NCBI RefSeq assembly: GCF_006547045.1
Contig: NZ_CP041242.1
Location: 2,614,001-2,678,000, forward strand
Direction: 5' to 3'
DNA: 64,000 nucleotides
Origin: Lysobacter alkalisoli
GTDB lineage: Bacteria > Pseudomonadota > Gammaproteobacteria > Xanthomonadales > Xanthomonadaceae
The notes under the pieces are model-generated. The model was given only the letters and a program-made list of their open reading frames with translations. It was not told the DNA's origin and searched no databases. The position numbers were made by a program, and so were the translations under genes. This document shows, piece by piece, positions 40,792-51,597 of this stretch (positions are counted from its first letter, which is position 1; each line of letters begins with the position of its first letter).

Positions 40792-42234
40792 TCACGCCTG
40801 CGTGCCACCCACCGTCAGTCCATCGATCAGCAACGAAGGCTGACCGACGCCGACGGGGACGCTCTGGCCGTCCTTGCCGCAGACGCCGACGCCCTCGTCG
40901 AGCGCCAGGTCGTGGCCGACCATCTTCACCTTCTGCATCGTCTCCGGGCCGTTGCCGATCAGGGTCGCACCCTTGACCGGCGCGGTAATCCTGCCGTCCT
41001 CGATCAAGTAGGCCTCTGTCGCCGAGAACACGTACTTGCCGCTGGTGATGTCGACCTGGCCGCCACCGAAACTGACCGCGTACAGGCCTTTCTTCACCGA
41101 GCGGATCATCTCTTCCGGATCGTGCTTGCCGGCGAGCATGTAGGTGTTGGTCATGCGCGGCATCGGCAAATGCGCGAACGATTCGCGGCGGCCGTTGCCG
41201 GTCGGCGCCATGCCCATCAGGCGCGCATTGAGGGCGTCCTGCATGTAACCGACCAGCACGCCGTCCTCGATCAGCGTGGTGCAGTTCGTCGGCGTTCCCT
41301 CGTCATCGATGTTGAGCGACCCTCGGCGGCCCTCCAGCGTGCCGTCGTCGACGATGGTCACGCCCGGCGATGCCACGCGCTGGCCCATGCGGCCAGCATA
41401 GGTGCTGGTGCCCTTGCGGTTGAAGTCGCCCTCCAGGCCGTGGCCGACTGCCTCGTGCAGCAGCACGCCAGGCCAGCCCGGGCCGAGCACCACCGGCATC
41501 ATGCCCGCCGGGGCGTCGATCGCTTCCAGATTCACCAGCGCCTGCCGCAGCGCCTCACGCGCGAACTGCTCGGGTTTGCCGGATTCGAGCAGTTCGGCAT
41601 AACCGTAGCGTCCGCCGCCGCCGGCGTAGCCACTCTCGCGGCGGCCGTCCTGCTCGACGATGACCTGCACGTTGAGCCGCACCAGCGGGCGCACGTCAGC
41701 AGCGAGCACGCCGTCGCTGCGCGCGACCAGCACGGTGTCGATCACACCGGACAGGTCGACCATCACCTGCTGCACGCGCGGATCGGCCGCGCGCAGCAGT
41801 TTGTCGACCCGGCGCAGCGCCTCGACCTTGGCCTCGTTGGCGTAGCCGTCGATCGGATCCTCCGGTGCATAGAGGCTGCGGCCGCCGCCGCGCGACAGCG
41901 CCTGCGCGCCTATCACGCGGCCATCGCGCGCGATCGCACGCGCCGAGGACGCCGCCTCGATCAAGGCTTGCCCATTGATCTCGTCCGAGTAGGCGAAACC
42001 GGTCTTCTCGCCGCTGATCGCACGCACGCCGACGCCCTGCTCGATCGAATGCGCACCGTCCTTGACGATGCCGTCCTCGACCGACCAGCTCTCGCGTCGG
42101 CTGTGCTGGAAGTACAGGTCGCCGAAATCCACGCCCGGCCCGAGCAGGGTGCCGAAGGCGCGTTCAAGGCCGCCGGTATCGAGTCCGGCCGGCAGCAGGA
42201 GGCGGGATTCGGCGAGTTGCAGGTGATGGGTCAT
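40792..42234 (-). CDS. tldD: TldD metalloprotease
   Basis: 480 residues from ATG at 42234. The zinc motif [11 protein letters not shown] is intact near residue 255, followed by the [17 protein letters not shown] segment. TldD forms a protease with TldE. It is downstream of yhdP by 52 nt in the conserved order rng-yhdP-tldD. Longer readings upstream of the ATG overlap yhdP. Confidence 0.96.
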   Translation of the reverse strand: MTHHLQLAESRLLLPAGLDTGGLERAFGTLLGPGVDFGDLYFQHSRRESWSVEDGIVKDGAHSIEQGVGVRAISGEKTGFAYSDEINGQALIEAASSARAIARDGRVIGAQALSRGGGRSLYAPEDPIDGYANEAKVEALRRVDKLLRAADPRVQQVMVDLSGVIDTVLVARSDGVLAADVRPLVRLNVQVIVEQDGRRESGYAGGGGRYGYAELLESGKPEQFAREALRQALVNLEAIDAPAGMMPVVLGPGWPGVLLHEAVGHGLEGDFNRKGTSTYAGRMGQRVASPGVTIVDDGTLEGRRGSLNIDDEGTPTNCTTLIEDGVLVGYMQDALNARLMGMAPTGNGRRESFAHLPMPRMTNTYMLAGKHDPEEMIRSVKKGLYAVSFGGGQVDITSGKYVFSATEAYLIEDGRITAPVKGATLIGNGPETMQKVKMVGHDLALDEGVGVCGKDGQSVPVGVGQPSLLIDGLTVGGTQA

Positions 42235-42286
42235 CGGTTCGGGGCTTGGGTCCGGGAAGATAGGATGGGTGCCACAACGTCCCCGA

Positions 42287-45200
42287 TCAACCCGCCGGCA
42301 CCTCGACCACGGTCGATGCACGGCCCTGTTCGCGGGTCTGCACCTCGACCTTGGGGTCCTTCCACGGGCCGGTGACCCGGTAGGTTTTCGCGGCCACCTG
42401 CCCCAATGGCTTCTCCAGCACCACGTTGGCGGCCGCGCCGATCGCCGCGCCCATCGGGCCGCCGGCAAGCGCACCGACCGCGGTCAGCAGGTTGCCGGCC
42501 TTGGGCCGGACCTCGATGGTCTGATCGAACTGTTCGCCGCGCAGGTCGGTGGTACCTCGGATCGCAATCGCCGCCGAGGGGCCGTCGATCAGCAGCCCAT
42601 CGCTGCGGGCCTGGCCGTCATCGAACATCACGCTGCCGCCGGCCTGGTTGAAGGCGAAACCCTTGTTGAAGAAGTCGCCGAAGTCCAGCATCAGGCGGCG
42701 CGGCAACTGGGCGATACTGAGCAGGCCGAGTACGCGGCCGGCGCCGGGTTCGACCTCCAGCAGCTGACCGTCGCGGACAGCCACTGTCAGGCGGCCGTCG
42801 AGCGCGGCGGCCGAGAACGCGGCGGGGTTGCCGGGCCAGGTGCCAGCGAAATTCAGCTTGCCCTTGCCGTCTCCGATGCGGCCTGTCAGGCCGAGACCCA
42901 GGCCATCGACAAGGCGGCCGAAATCTTCGCTGCGCAGCTCCAGCGCCAGTCGGGTGCGGGCCGCCCCGCCGGTACCGGTCCAGTCGCCACTGACGTCGAT
43001 CTGCTGCCGGCGGGCTCGGGTCTCCAGGCGCTCGATATGCATGCCGGCCGCGGTCGGCTGCGAACGGAACACCGCCTGCCCGAGCGCGGCATCGTTGAGC
43101 CGGAACTCGTCGACATCGATCGCCAGTGGTGGGATTGCCGCCGGATCCAGCGTGTCCTCGAGACCTGGCCCGACCACCGGGGCAGCCGGGTCCTGGACTG
43201 CGGCTACCGCAGTCTCCGGCAGGCGCCAATGCACGCGCTCGAAACGACCGGCGATGGTTTCCGAGGCTGCCGCCGGGATCGACAGGCGGCCCTGCAGGCT
43301 CTCGCCGCTGGTATCGACCTCGAGCACGCCCGCGGCCGCGGGCGCCACCACCACCCGGGTGTCCGGGAAACTGCCGCCGAGCAGGCGCAGGTCGCTGGCG
43401 GTCACGTCGATGCGGCGCAGCGGCATGGTGCCTTCGCCGGTACCGACACGGCTGAGCGCGATCCAGTCCATCGCGTCCAGTTGCCCGGCATGGCCGTTGA
43501 CCACCAGCCCGTTCACCGGCGGCGGCTCGTCCACGCGAGTCGCGCCGAGGACGATACGCACGCCTGTCGCGTTGTCGCCCGCGCGCGCGCGTACCGCCAT
43601 GCGCTCTCCCAGCGTGACCCGGATGTCGCCGCTGCCGAGCGGCAGCGGCGTTTCGACCGTGGTCGCCAGTGCCAGGTCGAGCGGCTTGGTCATCGGTGCC
43701 GGCAGGTCGAGTCCGGTGCCCGTCAGGTCGGAATCCAGACGCAGCCACGACACCGTCTCCTGTCCGTCGCGGGCTTCGGGCACGTTCACGCCGACGTTCC
43801 AGTCCGAACGGCCGGACAGGTACGGCCCGAGCCAGGCCAGATCCGGTACCCGCCTGACCAGTTCGCTGGCCGGCACCGAGGACTGCAGGCCGGCCTCGAA
43901 CGCATTTCCGGCATTGCGCACATGGCCATCGCCTGCGCGCAGGCTCAACGTGCCCGGCAACCCTTCGTGGCGGACCGACAATGCCTCGGCCTCGAACCCG
44001 TTGCGAGAGTAATGCGCCCGCCCGCTGACCTGGTCGAAGGCCAGCTCCCAGCGCGGATCGGCAAGCCGTGCATCGGCGAGATCTACGGTACCGTCGATGC
44101 GGAGGCCGTCGCCCTCCTGCAACGGCAGGTGCAGTCCGAAGCCGACCCGCGCCGGGCCGCCGGCCTCGATCGCGGCAAGGTCATCGCCGAGACTGTCGTT
44201 GAGCGGACTCTGCCGCAGCAGTTCCAGCAACTGGCTGGCGTCGCCGCGACCGTCGGCCCGGACCTGCAGGCGGCCGCCGTCGTAGTGATCGATTCCGGCC
44301 TCGATGCGGCCGATCCCGACTCCGGCAATCGCTCCGCTACCACGAACGTCGAAACCGTCGGCAACGAAGCTCACCTCGGCCTGCAGGTCCTCCACTGCCG
44401 GCCAGTCCGGCTGGAACCGCACCACGCCCTGTTCGATCCGGCCGGTCGCCTCGAACAACCCGGTATTGCCGCGAAACGGCCAGTCGTCGAGATCGCCGCT
44501 GATGACCGCGCGGCCGTCGCGCACGATGCCACCCTCCAACGCCTTGTCCAGCCACTCCACCGCCGACTCCGGCATCTGGTCGCGCACCCAGAAGCCCTTG
44601 GCCACCGGCACCTGGACATCGTCGAGGGTGGCGGCCATGTCGATCCGCGGCCGACTGCCGTCGCCCGGCCAGTGCAGTCCGCCGCGTACGTCGGTGGCAA
44701 AGCTGCCTCCGTCCACGCGCAGGCCGCCGGTCGCGACCTTCCAGCCGTCTCCTTCACGCCAGCCGCTGACATCTCCGTCGAGCACCACCTCATGGACGAC
44801 GCCGAACCCGGTCGGCCAGTCGAAACGCATCGGCGAATCGCGATCCAGGCGCAGGACGAAACCCGAGGCATCGCCTTCGAACATCCCGGCAACGCCGGAC
44901 AGACCCGGACGGCTGCGGACGGGCTGGAATCCGATTCCCTCGATGCGGGCGTTGGCCTGCACCGGCCCATCGCGTTCGCCGCTGATGCGGATTTCGTGCA
45001 CGACGCCCTGCGGGCGCGCTTCGCGCATCCATTCGCGCAAGCCGGGCGCGAGGCGGTCGCTGAGCGCTGCCGCCTCCAGCAGCGGCGCGATGTCGACGCG
45101 GTCGGCGAACAGGCCATAACGGCGGCCGCCGACCATGGTCAGACCATCGAGGACCTGTGGGGCATCATCACTGTCGATCCGCAGCACCGGCGCATCGAGA

Positions 45201-46138
45201 CGCCAGTCGCCAGCGGTCGCCTGCCAGCGCGCGCGTGCTTCGACCCGGTTGAATTCGACCATTGAATCGTCGCTACCCGCCGCATCCGGGTCGGCCGATG
45301 CCAGGGCCACTCCGTCCAATGCTGCATTTACCGTGACCGCAGTAATGCGATTCCCGTGCAGCTCGGCCCAGGCCTCGGCACGGCCACGACCAGAGCGCAC
45401 CTGCACCCCGGCCAGTTCCAACAGCGACTGCCACTCGGCCAGGTCGGCCTGGCGGGCGCCGGCATAGGCCTGGCCATCGCCGCTCTTGCGTTCGAACGAA
45501 ACCACGGCATCGAGCGGGTCGCCTCCGAGACGGGGCCAGGCCCGTGCCGCCGCACGTACAAGCTCGCCGCTGACCTGCAGGCGCAGGTCGATGCGCGGGA
45601 TATGGGTATCGATGCCGAACGCCGGCGCGACGACGGCCAACTTGCCATCGACCACCTGCAGTTCGCCCAACGACTCCAGCGTACCGAGAACATCGCCATC
45701 GTCCCTTTCCTGTCCAGGCAGGCCACGCACCTGCCAGCGACCGTCGTCGCCCCGCTCCAGGGTCAGGTCGAGCCCGCGCAGGCGAAGCTCGGACAGGGCC
45801 CGGCCCGGCAACAGACCGGCATAGATCGACACCAGCATCTCGGCATCGCCAACCGTCACCGCTCCAGCGCCATCAGCGCCATCGCCGCCAATGCGCAGAT
45901 TGTCGAGCTTCAGCAGCGGTCCGCGACGGGTCCAGTCAGTCTCGACCCGGTCGAACGCCACCGGCCGCCCGGTGCGTTCGCTCAGCCAGGCCTGGATCCG
46001 CTCGGGGTGCTGCTCGGCCAGCGGCAGCAGCCGGCTGGCGATGCCCAGCAGCACCGCGACCAGCACCAGTACGATGGCGGCCGTGTAGACGGCACCACGA
46101 CGGGCAAGGCGCAAGCGGCGGCGCAGGGGGGTGGGCAT
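42287..46138 (-). CDS. yhdP: YhdP-family AsmA-like phospholipid transport protein
   Basis: 1283 residues. One N-terminal membrane segment (about 14-38, [18 protein letters not shown]) anchors a long series of repeating beta strands typical of bridge proteins, with the DUF3971/AsmA regions ([20 protein letters not shown] at the start; [13 protein letters not shown] and then [18 protein letters not shown] near the end). E. coli YhdP, TamB and YdbH move phospholipids to the outer membrane. It is flanked by rng and tldD, the usual order, and has no frameshift. The 193-bp gap to rng holds no gene. Confidence 0.93.
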   Translation of the reverse strand: MPTPLRRRLRLARRGAVYTAAIVLVLVAVLLGIASRLLPLAEQHPERIQAWLSERTGRPVAFDRVETDWTRRGPLLKLDNLRIGGDGADGAGAVTVGDAEMLVSIYAGLLPGRALSELRLRGLDLTLERGDDGRWQVRGLPGQERDDGDVLGTLESLGELQVVDGKLAVVAPAFGIDTHIPRIDLRLQVSGELVRAAARAWPRLGGDPLDAVVSFERKSGDGQAYAGARQADLAEWQSLLELAGVQVRSGRGRAEAWAELHGNRITAVTVNAALDGVALASADPDAAGSDDSMVEFNRVEARARWQATAGDWRLDAPVLRIDSDDAPQVLDGLTMVGGRRYGLFADRVDIAPLLEAAALSDRLAPGLREWMREARPQGVVHEIRISGERDGPVQANARIEGIGFQPVRSRPGLSGVAGMFEGDASGFVLRLDRDSPMRFDWPTGFGVVHEVVLDGDVSGWREGDGWKVATGGLRVDGGSFATDVRGGLHWPGDGSRPRIDMAATLDDVQVPVAKGFWVRDQMPESAVEWLDKALEGGIVRDGRAVISGDLDDWPFRGNTGLFEATGRIEQGVVRFQPDWPAVEDLQAEVSFVADGFDVRGSGAIAGVGIGRIEAGIDHYDGGRLQVRADGRGDASQLLELLRQSPLNDSLGDDLAAIEAGGPARVGFGLHLPLQEGDGLRIDGTVDLADARLADPRWELAFDQVSGRAHYSRNGFEAEALSVRHEGLPGTLSLRAGDGHVRNAGNAFEAGLQSSVPASELVRRVPDLAWLGPYLSGRSDWNVGVNVPEARDGQETVSWLRLDSDLTGTGLDLPAPMTKPLDLALATTVETPLPLGSGDIRVTLGERMAVRARAGDNATGVRIVLGATRVDEPPPVNGLVVNGHAGQLDAMDWIALSRVGTGEGTMPLRRIDVTASDLRLLGGSFPDTRVVVAPAAAGVLEVDTSGESLQGRLSIPAAASETIAGRFERVHWRLPETAVAAVQDPAAPVVGPGLEDTLDPAAIPPLAIDVDEFRLNDAALGQAVFRSQPTAAGMHIERLETRARRQQIDVSGDWTGTGGAARTRLALELRSEDFGRLVDGLGLGLTGRIGDGKGKLNFAGTWPGNPAAFSAAALDGRLTVAVRDGQLLEVEPGAGRVLGLLSIAQLPRRLMLDFGDFFNKGFAFNQAGGSVMFDDGQARSDGLLIDGPSAAIAIRGTTDLRGEQFDQTIEVRPKAGNLLTAVGALAGGPMGAAIGAAANVVLEKPLGQVAAKTYRVTGPWKDPKVEVQTREQGRASTVVEVPAG

Positions 46139-46331
46139 GGGTCAGGGAAGCCGGGGCGGCAATGGGAAACGCGGGACGGGGAGTGACAGGTTCGCGCGTG
46201 GGCGGGGAACATCGGCTGAAGAGCGCGAACGAAAGGCCCGATCTGCCGCCATGCCGCGATCGTCCAGCTTCAGCGGGCAGAAAGGTCGCGCTGGCAGCCT
46301 TCCGCTCCCTGCCCCCGATCGCCTGCTCCTC

Positions 46332-47834
46332 TCAGAGCAACACCACATCGAACTGCTCCTGCGAATACTGCTCGTCGGGTTGGAAACGGATCGATTTGCC
46401 CAGGAACTCTTCCAGCTCGGCCACCGCGGCGGACTCCTCCTCGGTGATCCGCACCACCACCTTCGGCGAGGCGATGACAAGCAATCTCTGGGCGTCGAAC
46501 TGACGCACCTGGCGGACGATCTCGCGGAAGATCTCGTAGGTCACCGTCTCCGGCGTCTTCAGGGTGCCGCGGCCGCCGCATTCGTGGCAGGGCTCGCTGA
46601 GCAGACGCTCAAGACTGTCGGTGGTGCGCTTGCGGGTCATCTCGACCAGGCCCAGTGGCGAGAATTCGTAGACGGTCGACTTGGCGTGGTCGCGAGCCAT
46701 CGACTTTTCTAGCTGGCGCAGTACCTGGCGGCGGTGCTCCGGGTCGGTCATGTCGATGAAATCGATGATGATGATGCCGCCCAGGTTGCGCAGCCGCAGC
46801 TGACGCGCGACCGCCTGCGCCGCTTCCAGATTGGTCCTGTAGACGGTTTCCTCGAGGTTGCGCTGGCCGAGGAACGAACCGGTGTTCACGTCGATGGTGG
46901 TCATCGCCTCGGTCTGGTCGATGACCAGGTAGCCGCCGGACTTCAGCGGTACCTGCTTGTCGAGGGCGCGCTGGATTTCGTCCTCGACTCCGTACAGGTC
47001 GAAGATCGGCCGCGCGCCACTGTAGTGCTCGATCTTCTCGTCCAGGCCGGGCATGAACTGGGCGGCGAAGGTGCTCAGGCGCTCGCAGGTCTCGCGCGAA
47101 TCGACCTTGACCCGCTCGACGTCCTTGCGCATCAGGTCGCGCACCGCACGCATCGGCAAACTCAGATCCTCGTAGACGCATGCGCCGACACGGGCATTGA
47201 CGACCTGCTCCTCGATAAGCGCCCAGGCACGCCCCAGATAGGCGATGTCCTCGGCCAACGCCTCGGCCGGCTGGCTCTCGGCATTGGTGCGGACGATGTA
47301 GCCGTGCTCGGGCTCGGACCTGCCGTTCACCACCGGCGCCTGTCCGGCGACGAACGATTTCAGGCGCTGGCGCTCGCCCTCGTCCTCGATCCGCGCCGAC
47401 ACCCCGACCACGCGGGTGCGCGGCAGCAGCACCAGATAGCGCGACGGGATGCTGAGCTGGGTGGTCAGGCGCGCGCCCTTGCTGCCGATCGGGTCCTTGA
47501 CCACCTGCACCACGATCTCCTGACCCTCGCGCAGCAGTTCGGTGATCGGCTTGGTCGGGGCGGGCGGCAGCGGGGTCTCCTCGCCCTCACCGTTGCTGAC
47601 CGGTGGCGGCTTGGCGATGTCGGCCGCATGCAGGAACGCGGCGCGATCCAGCCCGATCTCGACAAAGGCCGCCTGCATGCCAGGCATCACCCGCTGCACC
47701 TTGCCCTTGTAGATGTTGCCGACCACGCCACGGGCCCAACCGCGCTCGATGTGCAGCTCCTGCAGCATGCCGTTCTCGACCACCGCAACGCGGGTCTCGC
47801 GCGGGGTGACGTTGATCAGGATCTCCTCGCTCAT
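46332..47834 (-). CDS. rng: Ribonuclease G
   Basis: 500 residues. S1-like domain at the N-terminus, [19 protein letters not shown] and IIIDFIDM supply the catalytic Asp residues, and CHECGGRG holds a zinc-link Cys pair. No long C-terminal scaffold, so this is RNase G and not RNase E. It matures 16S rRNA 5' ends and degrades mRNA. Its ATG overlaps the maf stop. Confidence 0.96.
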   Translation of the reverse strand: MSEEILINVTPRETRVAVVENGMLQELHIERGWARGVVGNIYKGKVQRVMPGMQAAFVEIGLDRAAFLHAADIAKPPPVSNGEGEETPLPPAPTKPITELLREGQEIVVQVVKDPIGSKGARLTTQLSIPSRYLVLLPRTRVVGVSARIEDEGERQRLKSFVAGQAPVVNGRSEPEHGYIVRTNAESQPAEALAEDIAYLGRAWALIEEQVVNARVGACVYEDLSLPMRAVRDLMRKDVERVKVDSRETCERLSTFAAQFMPGLDEKIEHYSGARPIFDLYGVEDEIQRALDKQVPLKSGGYLVIDQTEAMTTIDVNTGSFLGQRNLEETVYRTNLEAAQAVARQLRLRNLGGIIIIDFIDMTDPEHRRQVLRQLEKSMARDHAKSTVYEFSPLGLVEMTRKRTTDSLERLLSEPCHECGGRGTLKTPETVTYEIFREIVRQVRQFDAQRLLVIASPKVVVRITEEESAAVAELEEFLGKSIRFQPDEQYSQEQFDVVLL

Positions 47835-48418
47835 GCCGCCACCCCGGATTCGCGCAGCAGACCAAACCGGCGCAGCAGGCTGGCAGTCTCGTACAGCGGC
47901 AGTCCCATCACCCCGGAAAAGCTGCCGTCGAGGCGGCTGACGAAGGTCTCGGCCAGTCCCTGGATACCGTATGCCCCGGCCTTGCCGAAGGCCTCGCCGG
48001 TGGCGATGTAGGCGGCGATGCGGGCCTCATCGAGGGTGTCGAAAGTGACCTCGGACACCGACACCGCCTCCAGCTCGCGCGCGGCCGAGACCAGCCACAC
48101 CGCCGACACCACCCGGTGGGTGCGGCCCGACAACCGGCGCAGCATGGCTGCCGCATCGTCGGCGTTGGCCGGCTTGCCGAACACTTCATCGTCGAGGATC
48201 ACTTCCGTGTCCGAACCCAGCACCACCGCGCCGGGCGTGGCCACCACCTTCAACAGGCCCGCACCGGCTTTTTCGCGCGCGACCCGGCGAACGTAGCCGT
48301 CGGCCCCTTCGCCCGGCTGGCGCTGCTCGGGAATATCGAGATCGATGGTGCCGAAATCGACACCCAGGCGGGCGAGCAGTTCATGGCGGCGCGGAGATTT
48401 CGAAGCGAGGTAGAGCAT
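47831..48418 (-). CDS. maf: Maf-family nucleotide pyrophosphatase
   Basis: 195 residues from ATG at 48418, seven bases after GGGAG; an ATG 11 codons earlier adds non-conserved residues. [14 protein letters not shown] at the start and VLGSDTEV, then R-L-SGRTH, fit Maf; [10 protein letters not shown] is near the end. Maf proteins hydrolyse modified or canonical pyrimidine nucleoside triphosphates. Overlaps rng by four bases and precedes it, a conserved pairing. Confidence 0.93.
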   Translation of the reverse strand: MLYLASKSPRRHELLARLGVDFGTIDLDIPEQRQPGEGADGYVRRVAREKAGAGLLKVVATPGAVVLGSDTEVILDDEVFGKPANADDAAAMLRRLSGRTHRVVSAVWLVSAARELEAVSVSEVTFDTLDEARIAAYIATGEAFGKAGAYGIQGLAETFVSRLDGSFSGVMGLPLYETASLLRRFGLLRESGVAA

Positions 48419-48745
48419 CAAGGCTCCCGGAAAGAGGGAATGGCGATTCATACGGCCAGCCCCTGGAAACTGAACAGGCCCGACATGGCTCCGGCCTGCC
48501 CGCTCCCGGCCCCTGTCAGGCCGGTTGACCGGTCTGGAGCCGGAACCGCCCGGACGACAAGTGAAAGCATAACCCGCGCTGACCGGGCACCCGACGATGC
48601 CTGTTCGATAACCCCGACAGGGCTCACGCTCCGTTCACCCCGTCGTCCCGAATGAACATGCATGGTGAAAGTCGGTACTGTGACAGCCGGTATCGCCACA
48701 CCCTTGGACAATCGGGCCTTGTCCCCCTCTTCGATGGAGCCGAAC
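48419..48745. other. Gene-free divergent region between maf and the SIMPL gene
   Basis: 327 bases without a supported gene. It must contain the promoters of both divergent genes, but I see no convincing -35/-10 pair. Short inverted bases such as CCGGT..ACCGG occur near 48520. Nothing else is recognisable. Confidence 0.5.
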
Positions 48746-49531
48746 ATGTCAAACACCCCCGCCCTTCGCCCGGCCGCCCGCGGTCCGCAGCCATTGCGCC
48801 GCAGCCTGCAGGCCACGGCCCTCGCTTTCGCCCTGACCCTGGGAGCCCTGCCCGCCATGACCGCACACGCCCAGTCCATGCCCGCTACCGTCGCCAGCGA
48901 CGGCACCCTGTTGTCGGTCAGTGCCCAGGCCGAAGCGAAGCGGGTGCCGGACATCGCCACCCTCTCGACCGGCGTGGTCACCCAGGCCGACGACGCCAAC
49001 GCGGCGATGCGCGCGAACGCCGATCAGATGGAGCGGGTGATGGCGGCGATCCGCAAGGCAGGCATCGCCGAGCGCGATATCCAGACCAGTGGAGTCAATC
49101 TGTACCCGCAGTACCGCCACGACAACGATCGCGCGCCAACGATCACCGGCTACCAGGCCAGCAACACCGTCAGCATCACCGTGCGCGACATCGGCAAGCT
49201 GGGCCGGGTGATGGATGCGCTGGTCGCGGCCGGCGCCAACCAGGTGCACGGCCCCAGTTTCGATGTCGACGACAAGGAATCTGCCTTTGACGAGGCCCGC
49301 CGCGCGGCGGTGGAGAAGGCCCGCGGCCGGGCTGAGATGTATGCCAAGACGCTGGGCATGAAGGTGCGCCGGATCGTCAGCATCAGCGAGGGCGGCGGCG
49401 GATTCGGACCGCCGCGGCCGATGCCGATGATGGCGATGGCGCGCGCCGAGAAGGCCGCCGACACTTCGATCTCGCCGGGCGAGAGCACGTTGTCGGTCAA
49501 CCTCGACATCGTGTTCGAGCTCGGCAACTGA
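48746..49531 (+). CDS. Periplasmic SIMPL-domain protein
   Basis: 261 residues. ATG at 48746 has GGAG 7 nt upstream; earlier in-frame starts add residues without character. A signal peptide (core ALAFALTLGALPAMTAHA) precedes the SIMPL/DUF541 domain: LLSVSAQAEAKRVPDIATLS, TSGVNLYPQY, then AVEKARGRAEMYAKTLG, ending with a strand pattern (LSVNLDIVFEL). Family members are secreted or periplasmic; roles in oxidative stress have been proposed but not fixed. No partner gene lies next to it. Confidence 0.85.
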   Translation: MSNTPALRPAARGPQPLRRSLQATALAFALTLGALPAMTAHAQSMPATVASDGTLLSVSAQAEAKRVPDIATLSTGVVTQADDANAAMRANADQMERVMAAIRKAGIAERDIQTSGVNLYPQYRHDNDRAPTITGYQASNTVSITVRDIGKLGRVMDALVAAGANQVHGPSFDVDDKESAFDEARRAAVEKARGRAEMYAKTLGMKVRRIVSISEGGGGFGPPRPMPMMAMARAEKAADTSISPGESTLSVNLDIVFELGN

Positions 49532-49568
49532 GCTTCCCGGGAGGGCCTCCGAAGAGGCTGTCCCTGAT

Positions 49569-49596
49569 CCTCATCCCCGCGAAAGCGGGGGTGAGG
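49569..49596. repeat. CCCCGC-GAAA-GCGGGG hairpin after the SIMPL gene
   Basis: A 12-bp stem (49569-49580 with 49585-49596, one G-T pair) with a GAAA tetraloop stands 38 nt after the SIMPL stop. It has no T run. The shape matches short intergenic repeats common in Xanthomonadaceae, and it may act as a transcript end or stabiliser. Confidence 0.5.
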
Positions 49597-49629
49597 GGAT
49601 GTCTGCGAGCATTACAGGGTTTTCTCGGT

Positions 49630-49821
49630 TCTTCTCCCAAGTGAGGGGGAGCTCGCCTTCAGCGAAGGCGTGGGCGCCGCCGCTTGCGTTCGATCGCCGG
49701 TTATCGCCACGACCTGGCTGTTCCGACGTGGTCTGCCGGCCTTGACGGCGAATGTCCCCCGGCGCCCAGTCATCCAACACACCCCCGCGCTTTCCCCTCG
49801 ATTGAGCGAAGAACCTTTTTT
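49630..49821 (+). repeat. Deleted copy of the long mosaic hairpin repeat, upstream of tonB
   Basis: Positions 49630-49761 match the reverse complement of about 54327-54463, and 49761-49821 match the reverse complement of 54034-54096. The roughly 230 bases between these blocks in the other copy are absent. The junction is CCCCGGC, a 7-base sequence present at both edges of the missing part. It keeps its own 7-bp stem (49654-49660/49664-49670). The gap 49532-49893 between the SIMPL gene and tonB holds nothing else. Confidence 0.75.
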
Positions 49822-49893
49822 GACCTCTATCAACCCCACCCGACTGCGCCGCCCGTTCACACCCCTGCAATCCAACACAGCAGGAGGTGGAAC

Positions 49894-50577
49894 ATGGCCC
49901 ACGCAATCCATGCCGGTATCGGCCCGGCGACCTTCCGTCATCAGCTTCGGGAACAGCCCCTCGACCCCGGCCGCATCGCCGCCACCAGTGCCGCCATCGT
50001 GCTGCATGCAGCCGTCTTCATGGCACTGCTGATGCCCGCCTCGCTACCGCCGGAGCGGGAGGCGCCGAAGGACATGGAAGTCGTGATTCCGATCAGGCCG
50101 ATAGAAGTGCCGCCGATTCCAGTCGAAGTCGTGCAGCCACCCCAGCCGCTTCCGCCGCAACCCGCCCCGCCCACCTCGCGCGCACCGGTGACGGAACCCC
50201 CGGTCGTCCCCGTGGCCACGGCCGAACCCGGCGACCTGCCTGCCCAGCCTGACATGCCCGCAGCCGACTCCGGTCCGGCCACCATCCCCGACCTGTCGCC
50301 GATGGCCGGCGCCCGTCTCGCCTATGCGATCGCCCCGCCCCCGTCCTATCCGTCGCGCGCGGTCCGCGAGGGCCGTACCGGCACCGTGCTACTGGAGATC
50401 ACCGTCGACATCGACGGCTCGCCGGTCGACGTCGTCATCTCCCGCAGCAGTGGCCACCGCGACCTCGACCGCGCGGCACGCGACCAGGTGCTGTCACGCT
50501 GGCGCTTCCAGCCGGCCATGCGCGACGGCCATCCGGTGCGCGCCGTGGGGCTGGTGCCGGTCGAGTTCAAACTTTAA
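49894..50577 (+). CDS. TonB-family energy transducer
   Basis: 227 residues from ATG at 49894, behind a strong AGGAGG site. One membrane segment near 28-48 (IAATSAAIVLHAAVFMALL), a Pro-rich linker that would span the periplasm (about 60-125, many PP and PxP), and a C-terminal TonB domain (about 140-227: YPSRAVREGRTGTVLLEITV then DVVISRSSGHRDLDRAARDQ). It would pass proton-motive energy to receptors such as the one at 9652. exbB and exbD are not in the window. Longer in-frame readings from the repeat upstream are not real protein. Confidence 0.9.
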   Translation: MAHAIHAGIGPATFRHQLREQPLDPGRIAATSAAIVLHAAVFMALLMPASLPPEREAPKDMEVVIPIRPIEVPPIPVEVVQPPQPLPPQPAPPTSRAPVTEPPVVPVATAEPGDLPAQPDMPAADSGPATIPDLSPMAGARLAYAIAPPPSYPSRAVREGRTGTVLLEITVDIDGSPVDVVISRSSGHRDLDRAARDQVLSRWRFQPAMRDGHPVRAVGLVPVEFKL

Positions 50578-50585
50578 AAACGACT

Positions 50586-50623
50586 CTTCTCCCAAGTGCG
50601 AGGGCTGTGCGGGGGAGCCCGTC
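50586..50623 (+). repeat. Fragment of the mosaic hairpin repeat after tonB
   Basis: CTTCTCCCAAGTG (50586-50598) and GGGGGAGCCCGTC (50611-50623) match the outer end of the repeat copies at 49630 and 54463, in the same orientation as the copy upstream of tonB. Its last two bases overlap the rlmH stop codon region. Confidence 0.5.
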
Positions 50624-51092
50624 AGGCACGGTGGTATGGGTGGTTGGCCAGCATCGCCGCAGCGCGATAGAGCTGCTCGGCCACCACCAACCGCGCCAGC
50701 ATGTGCGGCAGGGTCAGCGGCCCCAGCGACCAGGTTTCGTGTGCGGCGGCCAGCACCTCGGGGGCATGCCCCTCCGGGCCGCCGATCAGGAATGCGAGAT
50801 CGCGACCCTGCCCGCGCCAGAACTCAAGCCGCTGCGCCAGCTGTTCGGAGCCGAGCGGGCGGCCGGTGACTTCCAGCGCGACGACATGCGCATTCTTCGG
50901 CAGCGCCGCCAGCACGCGGCGGCCCTCGTCCTCGATCGCACGTTGCGGATCACGGCCCTTGCCGCGCAGGCCGGGCTCGACCTCGACCAGCTCGAACGGC
51001 AGCCAGTGCGACAGCCGCTTGCGGTACTCGGCGAAGCCCTCCGCCACCCACGACGGCGCGCGTTCGCCGGTGGCGATCAGGCGGGCTTTCAT
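50622..51092 (-). CDS. rlmH: 23S rRNA pseudouridine-1915 N3-methyltransferase
   Basis: 156 residues. SPOUT fold: LALEVTG-like strand, then FLIGGPEGH (SAM site) and a C-terminal MLARLVVAEQLYRA (knot). It methylates pseudouridine 1915 in helix 69. It ends the lptE-holA-nadD-rsfS-rlmH operon, nine bases from rsfS. Confidence 0.95.
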   Translation of the reverse strand: MKARLIATGERAPSWVAEGFAEYRKRLSHWLPFELVEVEPGLRGKGRDPQRAIEDEGRRVLAALPKNAHVVALEVTGRPLGSEQLAQRLEFWRGQGRDLAFLIGGPEGHAPEVLAAAHETWSLGPLTLPHMLARLVVAEQLYRAAAMLANHPYHRA

Positions 51093-51101
51093 GCCACGGG
51101 A

Positions 51102-51515
51102 TCAGGCATCCGCCGCTTCGCCAGCCGCTTCTTCCGGCGGCTGGTCGCCGACGGTCCACAGACGTTCGAGCGCGTAGAACTCGCGCACCCGCGGCAACAT
51201 GACGTGGACGACCACGTCGGCCAGGTCGACCAGCACCCACTCGGCCTCGCGCTCGCCTTCCACACCCAGCGGCACGAAGCCCAACTGCTTGGTCTGCTTG
51301 ACCACCTCGTCGGCGATCGACTTCACGTGTCGGGTCGAGGTGCCCGAAACCACCACCATGAAGTCGGTGACGCTGCTCTTGCCGCGCACGTCGATCTCGG
51401 CAACATCCTGGGCCTTGAGTTCCGCCAGTGCATCGCGCACGGCCTTGAGCAGGTGCTCGACGGCAGGGGGCGGATCGGGAATACGGGTCTTGATGACGTG
51501 GGCTTGGCTGCTCAA
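51102..51515 (-). CDS. rsfS: Ribosomal silencing factor RsfS
   Basis: 137 residues from a TTG start at 51515 (TTG AGC AGC); there is no ATG or GTG before the conserved ALAELKAQDVAEIDVRGKS. The Shine-Dalgarno sequence is weak. Domain: VTDFMVVVSGTSTRHVKSIA then WVLVDLADVVVHVM and YALERLW. RsfS binds L14 and blocks subunit joining when nutrients fall. Extension further upstream would enter unrelated sequence. Confidence 0.9.
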   Translation of the reverse strand: MSSQAHVIKTRIPDPPPAVEHLLKAVRDALAELKAQDVAEIDVRGKSSVTDFMVVVSGTSTRHVKSIADEVVKQTKQLGFVPLGVEGEREAEWVLVDLADVVVHVMLPRVREFYALERLWTVGDQPPEEAAGEAADA

Positions 51516-51597
51516 GTGGCTTGCTCGGGGGATTGGCACGTGATGGTGATTATAACGGAGGGGCCATGGCCCCGCCGGACAGCGCCGCGCAACGCAT

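Noticed and set aside
42269-45265. 998-codon plus-strand open frame over yhdP
   Set aside because: Antisense shadow; the minus-strand yhdP has the membrane anchor and the AsmA-like pattern in the conserved rng-yhdP-tldD order.
49684-49893. Upstream extension of tonB by 70 codons
   Set aside because: The extension is translated repeat sequence; ATG 49894 has a strong AGGAGG site.
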